Below are positions 36,719 through 44,450 of a DNA stretch of 49,901 bases, piece after piece. Below the pieces are notes generated by a model. It worked only from the letters and a program-made list of their open reading frames with translations, searched no databases and had not been told where the DNA came from. Position numbers and translations under genes: made by a program. The DNA comes from Rhodocyclaceae bacterium (lineage in GTDB: Bacteria > Pseudomonadota > Gammaproteobacteria > Burkholderiales > Rhodocyclaceae): assembly GCA_030682175.1 (NCBI GenBank), contig JAUXOM010000015.1, positions 1 to 49,901 on the forward strand, read 5' to 3'. How positions within the stretch are numbered: the first letter of the stretch is position 1; each line of letters starts with the position of its first letter.

Positions 36719-38968
36719 TTAACCGAAACCCTTCATTGGCGACGGCCCCATCTCGACGAGCTGTGCGACATATTCGTTGATCAGCCCGGCGACGCGCGCG
36801 CCATCGGTAATGGCGATCTCGTAGGTCTGCATCCGCTCCGGCTCCAGACCCATGCCCTTCAGGGTATCGCCGATCTTGCTGAGGCGATAGTAGGCCATCT
36901 CGGAACCCTTGACGAAGTGGCACTGGTAGTTCTCGCCCTTCTGGCAGCCCATCATCATCACGCCGTCGTAGCCGGCGCCGAGTGCGTCGGTGATCCAGAT
37001 GGTATTGACCGAGCCCAGGCAGCGCACCGGGATCACCCGCACGAAGGCTGAATAGGTCAGGCGCTGCATGCCCGCCATGTCGAGCGCCGGGTAAGCGTCG
37101 TTTTCACAGGCCAGGATCAGGATACGTGGCTTTTCTTCGTCCTCGTCGGGGACGTTGACGGCCTTGACCTGCATGCCGACGGTGTCGCAGGAGTAGTTTT
37201 CGAAGGAGATGACACGCACCGGGCAGGCGCCCATGCAGGTACCGCAACGGCGGCAACGCTCTTCATTGAACAGCGGGAAACGCCGCTCGTCCTCGTCGAT
37301 GGCGCCGAACGGGCATTCCACCGTGCAGCGCTTGCACTGGGTGCAACCTTCGAGACGGGCGGTCGGGAACGACAGATCCCAGGCGCGCGGATGGGCGGCA
37401 CGGCCCAGCGCGGCATTTTCAGCCGCCTGGATCGCCTTCATGGTCGCGCCAACCGCGTCTTCGGTGGCTTGATGCATGTCCATCGGGCGGCGCATCGGGC
37501 CGGCGGCGTAGATGCCGGTCCGCCGCGTTTCGTACGGGAAGCAGATGAAGTGCGAATCCGCAAAGCCATACTTGAGCTGTGGAATGTCCGGACCCTGCCG
37601 ATAATTCATGTTCAGCACGGAGATCTTCTGCAGGGCCGTTTTCTTCTCTTTCGCGGCCTCGTCACCGTTATCCGCAGCGGCGACAGTGGCGGTCCAATCG
37701 TCGAGCTCGACGCCCGCGTTCGGCACCTGGCCGGTGGCGAGCACCACCAGATCGGCGGGGATGGTGTTTTCCTCGTCGAGGATCAGGTCCTTGAAGGTCA
37801 CACTGCAACTTTCACCACCGGTTACCTTGGAAGTCTTGCCCTTGGTGAAGGTCACACCCTTGGTCTGGGCACTGCGGTAAAAATCCTCGCCCATGCCGGG
37901 AACGCGCAGGTCATCGAAAATGATAGCGGTGTCGATATCCGGGTTCTGATCCTTGAAGTAGGTCGCCTGCTTGATGCTCGTGCCACAGCAGTGACCGGAG
38001 CAGTAGGGCAGGTGCGTACCGGAATCATCACGCTGGCCGGCGCACTGCACGAACACCACGGATTTGACTTCCTTGCCGTCGGCGCGCTTGATCGGCCCGC
38101 CGTTGGCGGCCTTCGCCAAGGCTTCGAGGCCGGCCTGGTCGACGACGTTCGGCTGGCCGCCGCCCAGTTCTGGCAGCTTGGTGATGTCGTAGGTGCTGAA
38201 ACCGGAAGCCTGAACGATGGCGCCGCAGAGTTCCTCGCTGATGCTGCCTGATTCCTGAGCGATCTTGATGGCGAAACGGCCGGGCGCGCCGGCAGTCTCG
38301 GCAACTGTCGAATTCAGATAGACCTTGATCTTCGGATTGGCGGATACCTGCGCCGCCAGTTCCGTCGCACCGGTCGGCTGGGCATCGGCGTGGGGCGCAT
38401 TGAAGGGCATGCGCTTCCACATCTGGTTGGCAAAACCACCCAGGGCGCCGGTTTTTTCAACGAGGACCACTTCGTAGCCGGCGTCGGCCGCTGCCTGCGC
38501 GGCCGTCATACCGGACATGCCGCCACCGACAACCAGGATCTTCTTGCTCGACGATTCTTTCTTGTTGCCGCCGGGGAGGATCAATTTCTTGACTTCGGCG
38601 CAGCCCATGCGGACGTAGTCCTCGGCCATTTCCTGACGAACCTCGTCATGGTCGGCGCCCTCGGCGACGATCCAGGTCACGCCTTCACGCAGGTTGGCGC
38701 GCGCGACGGCGACGGTCGGGAAGGTGAAGGCTTCGGCCTTGGCGCGACGCGAGCAGGCGGCGATGCACAGGTGGGTCACGCCGTCGTTGGCGATGTCGTC
38801 CTGAATCATCTTCACGCCTTCGGCGTTGCAGAGGAAGGGGTGCGTCTTGATGACCGCCATCTTGCCTTCGGTCTTGGCGACTTTCTCGAGGCCGGCGATT
38901 TTCAGGACATCGCCCAGGCCGCAGCCGGAGCAGATGTAAGCGGCAAATTTATTGGCCGGTGCGTTCAT
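36719..38968 (-). CDS. qmoB: QmoB-like HdrA-MvhD fusion flavoprotein
   Basis: 749 residues. An N-terminal Cys-containing region (YICSGCGLGD, LCIAACSRRAKAEAF) precedes an FAD-binding Rossmann motif at about 144-175 (ILVVGGGMSGMTAAQAAADA). HdrA-type motifs follow (FVQCAGQRDDSGTHLPYCSG). Two ferredoxin clusters lie at about 539-590 (CTQCKRCTVECPFG, CRRCGTCMGACPV). An MvhD/FlpD-like domain makes up about 606-749 (RCLGSVNTIWITDAL, MMMGCQKGENYQCHFVKG). HdrA plus MvhD in one chain defines QmoB. It shares an ATGA overlap with qmoA. Confidence 0.93.
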   Translation of the reverse strand: MNAPANKFAAYICSGCGLGDVLKIAGLEKVAKTEGKMAVIKTHPFLCNAEGVKMIQDDIANDGVTHLCIAACSRRAKAEAFTFPTVAVARANLREGVTWIVAEGADHDEVRQEMAEDYVRMGCAEVKKLILPGGNKKESSSKKILVVGGGMSGMTAAQAAADAGYEVVLVEKTGALGGFANQMWKRMPFNAPHADAQPTGATELAAQVSANPKIKVYLNSTVAETAGAPGRFAIKIAQESGSISEELCGAIVQASGFSTYDITKLPELGGGQPNVVDQAGLEALAKAANGGPIKRADGKEVKSVVFVQCAGQRDDSGTHLPYCSGHCCGTSIKQATYFKDQNPDIDTAIIFDDLRVPGMGEDFYRSAQTKGVTFTKGKTSKVTGGESCSVTFKDLILDEENTIPADLVVLATGQVPNAGVELDDWTATVAAADNGDEAAKEKKTALQKISVLNMNYRQGPDIPQLKYGFADSHFICFPYETRRTGIYAAGPMRRPMDMHQATEDAVGATMKAIQAAENAALGRAAHPRAWDLSFPTARLEGCTQCKRCTVECPFGAIDEDERRFPLFNEERCRRCGTCMGACPVRVISFENYSCDTVGMQVKAVNVPDEDEEKPRILILACENDAYPALDMAGMQRLTYSAFVRVIPVRCLGSVNTIWITDALGAGYDGVMMMGCQKGENYQCHFVKGSEMAYYRLSKIGDTLKGMGLEPERMQTYEIAITDGARVAGLINEYVAQLVEMGPSPMKGFG

Positions 38969-40248
38969 GCGGCCTCCGTGGATGCAGTTTTGTGAATGAC
39001 TTGGATAGAGCGCATGGCGGCTGCCGTTGCGCTCTGAACGGCGCGATTGACATCGAGCGGACTGGCCGCGCTACCGGCGCCGAACATGCCGCCCGACTTC
39101 GAGCCCTCAATGAAATTCGAGGAGTCGAGCACGATGTCCTCGGGCAACTTGACGCCTACGACTTCGGGCTCCATGCCGACCGCCAGAACGACCAGATCAT
39201 GCTCGGTAGCGTAGCGGTGGTAACCCTCGGTATCGACGCCGTGGAGGATCGGGTTGTCGTTCGCCTCATTGAGCGCGACGCGCGCCACCTTGGACTTGAC
39301 GAAGCTGACGTTCGGATCCTTCTGCACGTTCTGGTAGAAGTCTTCCAGACGATCGATGACGCGGATGTCGATGTAATAGACCGTCGACTTCGCTTCGGCA
39401 TTGGCTTCGCGCACATACTGGGTGTGCTTCAGGGTAGCCATGCAGCAGATGCGCGAGCAGTGACGCAGGTGATTCTCGTCGCGCGAGCCGGCGCACTGGA
39501 TGAAGGCGATGTTCTTGGCCTCCTTGCCATCGCCCGGACGCAGGATTTTGCCGCCGGTCGGGCCCTGCGGATCGCAAAGCCGCTCGAATTCGAGGCTGGT
39601 GATGACGTTGGCGAAGCGATCGTAGCCGTAGGGCTGAATCTTGTTCGCATCATACGGACGCCAACCAGTCGCCCAGACCACGCTGCCGACCTTGAGCTCG
39701 AGGGTTTCTTCCTGCATGCCGAGATCGACCGCGCCGAATTTGCAGGCGGCCTTGGCGGCCTCGCCTTCGGGCGTGCCAACGATGGACGGGTCGATGACGT
39801 AGCGCTGCGGATAGGCCATGCCGTGCGGCAGGTAGGCCGCCTTGACTTTGTCGAGTCCGTAGTTCGCCACGTTGGGCACTTCGGCGGTTACCGCCTTGCC
39901 GCAATCGCCGCAGGCCGTGCAGCTCTCGTTGATGTAGCGCGGCTGGACCTTCAGGGTGACGTTGTAATCGCCGCGACTGCCGGTTACGGCGGACACCTCG
40001 GTCATGGTCATCACGCGCACATTGGGGTTGCCGCGGAGACGCCTCAGGTTGATTTCCAGCCCGCAGGTGGGAAAGCACATCTTGGGGAAATAGCGGTAAA
40101 GCATGGAAGTACGGCCGCCCAGCGTGGGGGATTTTTCGACCAGTATTACCTGCTTGCCACACTCGGCTGCCTCGAGGGCCGCCGTCATGCCGGCGATACC
40201 GCCGCCGACGACCAGAATGGTCTGGTTGGTTGCGATTGAAGCCGTCAT
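38965..40248 (-). CDS. qmoA: QmoA-like HdrA flavoprotein
   Basis: 427 residues from the ATG at 40248, which has GGAGG upstream; a longer reading has no such support. FAD motif at the start (ILVVGGGIAGMTAALEAAEC), then FPTCGLEINLRRLRGNP, a CTACGDC Fe-S motif, IQCAGSRDENHLRHCSRICC and the late FAD segment MFGAGSAASPLDVNRAVQSA. Shorter than methanogen HdrA, as expected for QmoA. First gene of the operon. Qmo complexes exchange electrons with APS reductase in sulfur metabolism; no aprBA or sat gene is in the window, so the redox partner is open. Confidence 0.92.
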   Translation of the reverse strand: MTASIATNQTILVVGGGIAGMTAALEAAECGKQVILVEKSPTLGGRTSMLYRYFPKMCFPTCGLEINLRRLRGNPNVRVMTMTEVSAVTGSRGDYNVTLKVQPRYINESCTACGDCGKAVTAEVPNVANYGLDKVKAAYLPHGMAYPQRYVIDPSIVGTPEGEAAKAACKFGAVDLGMQEETLELKVGSVVWATGWRPYDANKIQPYGYDRFANVITSLEFERLCDPQGPTGGKILRPGDGKEAKNIAFIQCAGSRDENHLRHCSRICCMATLKHTQYVREANAEAKSTVYYIDIRVIDRLEDFYQNVQKDPNVSFVKSKVARVALNEANDNPILHGVDTEGYHRYATEHDLVVLAVGMEPEVVGVKLPEDIVLDSSNFIEGSKSGGMFGAGSAASPLDVNRAVQSATAAAMRSIQVIHKTASTEAA

Positions 40249-40363
40249 CAAGCCTCCATGGAGTTGTGCTACCGAAACATAATCCCAGAACCGGCCTGCA
40301 CCCCGTAAAACGGGGGCCATGCCACTACTGGCCGCTACTGAATTGGTGCGAGATTTTAACTGC

Positions 40364-40382
40364 TAAGTTCGGGCCGAACTTA
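40364..40382. promoter_or_regulatory. 19-bp perfect palindrome upstream of qmoA
   Basis: TAAGTTCGG-G-CCGAACTTA, centred about 125 bp upstream of the qmoA start. The gap 40249-40520 also holds a CCCCGT-AAA-ACGGGG hairpin near 40303-40317 (5' leader of qmoA) and one dispersed repeat. An operator for a dimeric regulator is plausible; none is encoded next to it. Confidence 0.6.
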
Positions 40383-40488
40383 TGCGTTAGATCAAATGGC
40401 GGCCAGAATGTTCCTATAGACAAATAGAAGTGGCGAATGCGTTGCGCCGCCCTTTCTCCCCAGATTTATTCGCCCGGCAATCAATTAT

Positions 40489-40512
40489 CGCCGTCCTGCC
40501 AGCGCCGACTTT
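40489..40512 (-). repeat. Dispersed repeat, short form, minus orientation
   Basis: Reverse complement of the short core with one change, 8 bp past the mog stop. Confidence 0.8.
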
Positions 40513-40520
40513 AGTACAAC

Positions 40521-41090
40521 TTATCGCGGACTGCCAGGGCGTTGCGCCGACTTGGGCCGGAACGCCAGGATGACCTCGGCGCGCGTCTCGACATAGGGGC
40601 CGCCAATGAGATCGAGACAATATGGCACTGCAGCAAAGATGCCGTCGAGTGTTTCCTTGATGGCCTTCGGCTGTCCCGGCAGATTGAGGATCAGGGACTG
40701 GCCGCGCGCATGCTGACGTATGACACCGACCTGGCGCGACAATATCGCGGTCGGTACATACTTCAGGCTGACCTGCCGCATCTGCTCGCCAAAACCCGGC
40801 ATGACCCTGTGGGCAACCGCCAGCGTAGCCTCGGGCGTGACGTCGCGCCGGGCCGGGCCGGTGCCACCGGTGGTAAGCACCAGATGGCAGCCCACAGTAT
40901 CGGTCAGCTCGATCAGCGTCTGCTCGATGACGGATTGCTCGTCGGGGATCAGGCGGGTTTCCATGCGCCAGGGCGAGACGAGCGCGGCGTCAAACCAGTC
41001 ACGCAGGGCGGGAATCCCCTTGTCCTCATAGACGCCTCCCGAAGCGCGATCGGAGATGGAAACCAGGCCGACGAGCAGTTCCTCAGTCAT
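40521..41090 (-). CDS. mog: Molybdopterin adenylyltransferase
   Basis: MoaB/MogA-fold enzyme of molybdenum cofactor synthesis that adenylylates molybdopterin; cytoplasmic, 189 residues. Motifs: LVGLVSISDRAS at the start, LVLTTGGTGPARRDVTPEAT for MPT binding, and LNLPGQPKAIKETL. The ATG at 41090 overlaps the yjgA 3' end by 8 bp. Longer than MoaB and of MogA length, hence the name. Confidence 0.93.
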   Translation of the reverse strand: MTEELLVGLVSISDRASGGVYEDKGIPALRDWFDAALVSPWRMETRLIPDEQSVIEQTLIELTDTVGCHLVLTTGGTGPARRDVTPEATLAVAHRVMPGFGEQMRQVSLKYVPTAILSRQVGVIRQHARGQSLILNLPGQPKAIKETLDGIFAAVPYCLDLIGGPYVETRAEVILAFRPKSAQRPGSPR

Positions 41091-41604
41091 GGCTTTCCCT
41101 GGGCTCCTCCGGGCTTTCCGTGGCGGCTTGCAGTTCGCGCAACAGCTTGAACAATTCGCGGAACGCCCGCGGCGGTTTGGCCAGTTGTTGTTCCTTGAGC
41201 GCATTGCGGCGCAACTGCCGCAACAGTTGCAAATCGGCATGCGGATGCGCCGCGGCAATCTCGCCGATGACCGTCTCGTCTTCCAGAAAACGGCTGCGCA
41301 GACTTTCCAGGGCGTGCATGCGCACGGTGGCAGCGGCAGAAACGCCCTTGATATCGTCAAGCGCGGCGCGGATCGGCTCTGCGTCGATCGACCGCATCAG
41401 CTTGCCGATATATTGCAGTTGCCGGCGGTGGGCTTCGTGCTGGGTAATCCGCTGGGCGTCACGTACCGCGAGGCCCAGTTTTTCGGGCAGATCGATTTTC
41501 TTTAACTGATCTTTCGAAAGCGTGACCAATTCGACGCCCAGCGTCTGCAGATCATCCATGGCACGCTTGCGCGCCGACTTGCTGGGTTTTTCTAGGGGTT
41601 CCAC
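41083..41604 (-). CDS. yjgA: YjgA/DarP ribosome-associated protein (DUF615)
   Basis: 173 residues, highly charged and helical, of the DUF615 family that in E. coli (DarP) helps late 50S assembly. Hallmarks are KSARKRAMDDLQTLGVELV, LPEKLGLAVRDAQRITQHEA, RRQLQYIGKLMR and the C-terminal RQLRRNALKEQQ. The 36-bp gap to divergent pmbA is a conserved betaproteobacterial arrangement in my recollection. Co-transcribed with mog. Confidence 0.94.
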   Translation of the reverse strand: MEPLEKPSKSARKRAMDDLQTLGVELVTLSKDQLKKIDLPEKLGLAVRDAQRITQHEAHRRQLQYIGKLMRSIDAEPIRAALDDIKGVSAAATVRMHALESLRSRFLEDETVIGEIAAAHPHADLQLLRQLRRNALKEQQLAKPPRAFRELFKLLRELQAATESPEEPRESHD

Positions 41605-41640
41605 GAGTAAGATTATAGCTTTCCTCCAAGCGTACTTCCC

Positions 41641-42990
41641 ATGTCAGAATTCTCATTTACCCCCGACCAGTTGCGCCAGTTGGCCACCGATGTGCTGCAT
41701 CACGCCAGACAGGGCGGCGCCAGCGCCTGCGAAACCGATGTTTCCGAAGGCTTTGGCCAATCGGTGACGGTCCGCAAGGGCGAAGTCGAAACCATCGAGT
41801 TCAATCGCGACAAGGGCATCGGCGTCTCCGTCTACCTTGGCCAGCAGCGCGGCCACGCCTCCACTTCCGACTTTTCGCCAGCCTCGATCAAGGCCACGGT
41901 GGATGCCGCACTGTCGATTGCCCGCTTCACTGCCGCCGATCCCTGCGCCGGTCTGCCCGCAGCGGAATTACTGGCAACACACGTGGAGGACATGGACCTT
42001 GATCTCTACCATCCATGGCCCTTGCCCGTGGAAGAGGCCATCGCCATCGCCCGCCGCGGCGAGCAGGCCGCCTTTGCCGTCAGCCCGCTGATCAACAATT
42101 CCGAGGGCGCTTCGGTGTCGGCCCATGCCGCCCACTTCATCTCCGCCAACAGTCTCGGCTTCATGGGCGGCTATCCCTCCACGCGGCATTACCTCTCCTG
42201 CGTCCCCATTGCCAGCAAGGGCAAGGACATGCAGCGTGACGACTGGTACTCCGGTTGGCGCGACCCCGCAGACCTGGCAACGCCGGAACAGATCGGCGAC
42301 TACGCCGCCCGGCGCACACTGTCGCGTCTCGGCGCGAAAAAACTCAAGACACGCCAGTGCAAGGTCATGCTCGAAGCGCCGCTGGCCGCCATGTTGCTCG
42401 GCAGCTTTGTCCATGCGGTGAGCGGCGGCAGCCTCTACCGCAAGGCAAGCTTTCTCCTCGACACATTGGGGCAGCGCATTTTCCCCGACTGGTTCTCCAT
42501 CGAGGAACGTCCACACCTGAAAAAAGGCCTGGCTTCCAGCCTTTTCGACGATGACGGAGTGGCGACGCACGACCGGACCGTCGTTGCCAATGGCGTGTTG
42601 CAGGGCTATTTCCTCTCCACCTATACGGCGCGCAAGCTCGACATGCAGACCACCGGCAATGCCGGCGGCAGTCACAACCTCATCGTCGCGCCGAGCCCGC
42701 ATGCACCAGCAGATTTCGCCGGCCTGCTGCGCCAGATGGGCACCGGCCTGCTGGTTACCGAACTGTTGGGCCACGGCATCAACTATGTCACCGGTGACTA
42801 CTCGCGCGGGGCGGTTGGCTACTGGGTGGAAGGCGGAGAAATTGCCTACCCGGTGCATGAAATCACCATTGCCGGCAACCTGCGCGACATGTTCGCCGGC
42901 ATCGAATCCGTCGGCCGGGATAGCGTCACGCGCGGTTCGCGCACGGTCGGTTCCATTGTGGTAAACCGCATGACCGTAGCCGGAAATTAG
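41641..42990 (+). CDS. pmbA: Metalloprotease PmbA (TldE)
   Basis: 449 residues. TldE/PmbA partner of the TldD protease, which degrades or matures peptides such as microcin B17 precursor and CcdA. Typical segments: GFGQSVTVRKGEVETIEFNR near the start, RDKGIGVSVYLGQQRGHAST, and late GTGLLVTELLGHGINYVTGD and YSRGAVGYWVEGGEI. TldE itself lacks the HExxxH zinc site of TldD, as here. tldD is not in the window. ATG at 41641. Confidence 0.95.
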   Translation: MSEFSFTPDQLRQLATDVLHHARQGGASACETDVSEGFGQSVTVRKGEVETIEFNRDKGIGVSVYLGQQRGHASTSDFSPASIKATVDAALSIARFTAADPCAGLPAAELLATHVEDMDLDLYHPWPLPVEEAIAIARRGEQAAFAVSPLINNSEGASVSAHAAHFISANSLGFMGGYPSTRHYLSCVPIASKGKDMQRDDWYSGWRDPADLATPEQIGDYAARRTLSRLGAKKLKTRQCKVMLEAPLAAMLLGSFVHAVSGGSLYRKASFLLDTLGQRIFPDWFSIEERPHLKKGLASSLFDDDGVATHDRTVVANGVLQGYFLSTYTARKLDMQTTGNAGGSHNLIVAPSPHAPADFAGLLRQMGTGLLVTELLGHGINYVTGDYSRGAVGYWVEGGEIAYPVHEITIAGNLRDMFAGIESVGRDSVTRGSRTVGSIVVNRMTVAGN

Positions 42991-43133
42991 GTCGATTCAG
43001 CCTCTCCCAGGCTTTTCTTTAGGTGTAGTATTTCGGCAGCGTTCTGCCGCTGCGGGGCGTTCCCGAAAACGAAGTTCCAGTGAAGGCTAACCTTCCGGTC
43101 ATGCCGTAACTAAAAATACCAAGGAGACGATGT

Positions 43134-44216
43134 ATGGAAAGACGTAAATTTCTGCAAAACGCCGGTATCGCCGGCATTTTGGCGGCTGGTGCCGCCCCGG
43201 CGGTAGTCCATGCCCAGCAGGCAATCCGCTGGCGTCTGGCGTCGAGCTTCCCGAAGGCCCTGGACACCATCTACGGTGCGGCCGAAGCCTTCTCGAAGAA
43301 GGTCAGGGACATGTCGGGCGGCAAGTTCGAGATTTCCGTACATGCCGGCGGCGAACTCATGCCCGCCTTTGGCGTGGTTGACGGCGTCCAGCAGGGCACC
43401 GTGGAGTGCGCCCACACCGCGCCGTATTATTTCTTCGGCAAGGATGAAACCTTCGCCATCGACTGCACGATTCCGTTCGGTCTCAACTCGCGCCAGATGA
43501 CGGCCTGGATGTACCATGGCAACGGCATGAAACTGCTGCGCGAGTTCTATGGCCAGTACAACATCGTCAACTTCCCGATGGGCAACACCGGCGCGCAGAT
43601 GGGCGGCTGGTATCGCAAGGAAATCAAGTCGCTCGCCGACGTCAAGGGCCTCAAGATGCGCATCGGCGGCTTCGGCGGCCGCATCCTGGCGGGTATCGGC
43701 GGCGTGCCGCAGAACATCCCTGGCGGCGAAATCTATCAGGCGCTGGAAAAAGGCACCATCGACGCCACCGAGTGGGTCGGTCCCTACGATGACCAGAAGT
43801 TGGGCTTCTTCAAGGTCGCCAAGTTCTATGCCTATCCAGCCTGGTGGGAAGGCGGTCCCCAGTTGAGCCTCTACGTCAACAACAAGGCCTATGACGCCCT
43901 GACGCCGGAATACAAGGCCATGATCGAATCGGCGGCATCCCACGCCCACGTCGACATGCAGGCCAAGTACGACGCCAGGAACCCGCAGGCACTGAAGGAA
44001 CTGGTTGCCAGCGGCACCAAGCTGTTCCGGCTGCCCAAGGACACCATGGATGCCGCCTTCAAGTTTTCCGAGGCGCATTACGCCGAACTGTCCGCGAAGA
44101 ATCCGAACTGGAGGAAGGTTTACGCCGATTACAAGGCCTTCCGCAAGGAACAGAACCTGTGGTTCCGCTTCGCCGAGGCCGGTTTCGACAACTACATGCA
44201 GGCCCAAAAACTCTAA
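43134..44216 (+). CDS. TRAP solute-binding protein (DctP family), copy 1
   Basis: 360-residue periplasmic binding protein. The N-terminus MERRKFLQNAGIAGIL has the twin-arginine RRKFLQ motif, so Tat export is likely, cleaved near VVHAQQ. The family core is clear: WRLASSFPKALDTIYG, DGVQQGTVECAHTAPYYFFG, GLKMRIGGFGGRILA with the carboxylate-binding Arg, and DATEWVGPYDD. The pattern resembles receptors for 2-oxo acids or lactate (TakP type), but the ligand is inference. AAGGAG precedes the ATG. The TAA stop is also the first three bases of a MITE-like element. Confidence 0.92.
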   Translation: MERRKFLQNAGIAGILAAGAAPAVVHAQQAIRWRLASSFPKALDTIYGAAEAFSKKVRDMSGGKFEISVHAGGELMPAFGVVDGVQQGTVECAHTAPYYFFGKDETFAIDCTIPFGLNSRQMTAWMYHGNGMKLLREFYGQYNIVNFPMGNTGAQMGGWYRKEIKSLADVKGLKMRIGGFGGRILAGIGGVPQNIPGGEIYQALEKGTIDATEWVGPYDDQKLGFFKVAKFYAYPAWWEGGPQLSLYVNNKAYDALTPEYKAMIESAASHAHVDMQAKYDARNPQALKELVASGTKLFRLPKDTMDAAFKFSEAHYAELSAKNPNWRKVYADYKAFRKEQNLWFRFAEAGFDNYMQAQKL

Positions 44217-44330
44217 GGAAGCGCTGATCAAGTCCGTCACACCGGCGTAGGACGGTGTCCAGCTTGTTGATTTTCCTGGATTCCGGCTTTCGCCGGAATG
44301 ACGAATCTGGACTTAATCAGCATTTCCTTA
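44214..44330. mobile_element. 117-bp MITE-like inverted-repeat element
   Basis: Terminal arms TAAGGAAGCGCTGATCAAGT-CC (44214-44235) and GG-ACTTAATCAGCATTTCCTTA (44309-44330) are inverted repeats with three differences in 22. The interior has a nested stem around TTCCGGCTTTCGCCGGAA. No coding capacity. It abuts the dctP gene so that its left end forms the stop codon. Confidence 0.75.
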
Positions 44331-44332
44331 AC

Positions 44333-44362
44333 AAAAAACCGCGACCAAGGTCGCGGTTTTTT
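44333..44362. terminator. Bidirectional Rho-independent terminator
   Basis: AAAAAACCGCGACC pairs perfectly with GGTCGCGGTTTTTT around AA, with A- and T-runs on either side. It serves the convergent dctP copy 1 and dctM. Confidence 0.93.
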
Positions 44363-44383
44363 TGGCCCCTCTGCATGCCAACA

Positions 44384-44437
44384 AAAGTCGTCGGCGTGAC
44401 CGAAGGGAATCCCTTTTTCGGGACTGGCGGGACGGCG
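44384..44437 (+). repeat. Dispersed repeat, long form
   Basis: AAAGTCGTCGGCG, then the internal hairpin GACCGAAGGGAATCCCTTT-TTCGGGA, then CTGGCGGGACGGCG. Same ends as the short form with an extra segment of about 27 bp (plus a TCG duplication). Confidence 0.85.
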
Positions 44438-44450
44438 TCAGCCGACCCCC

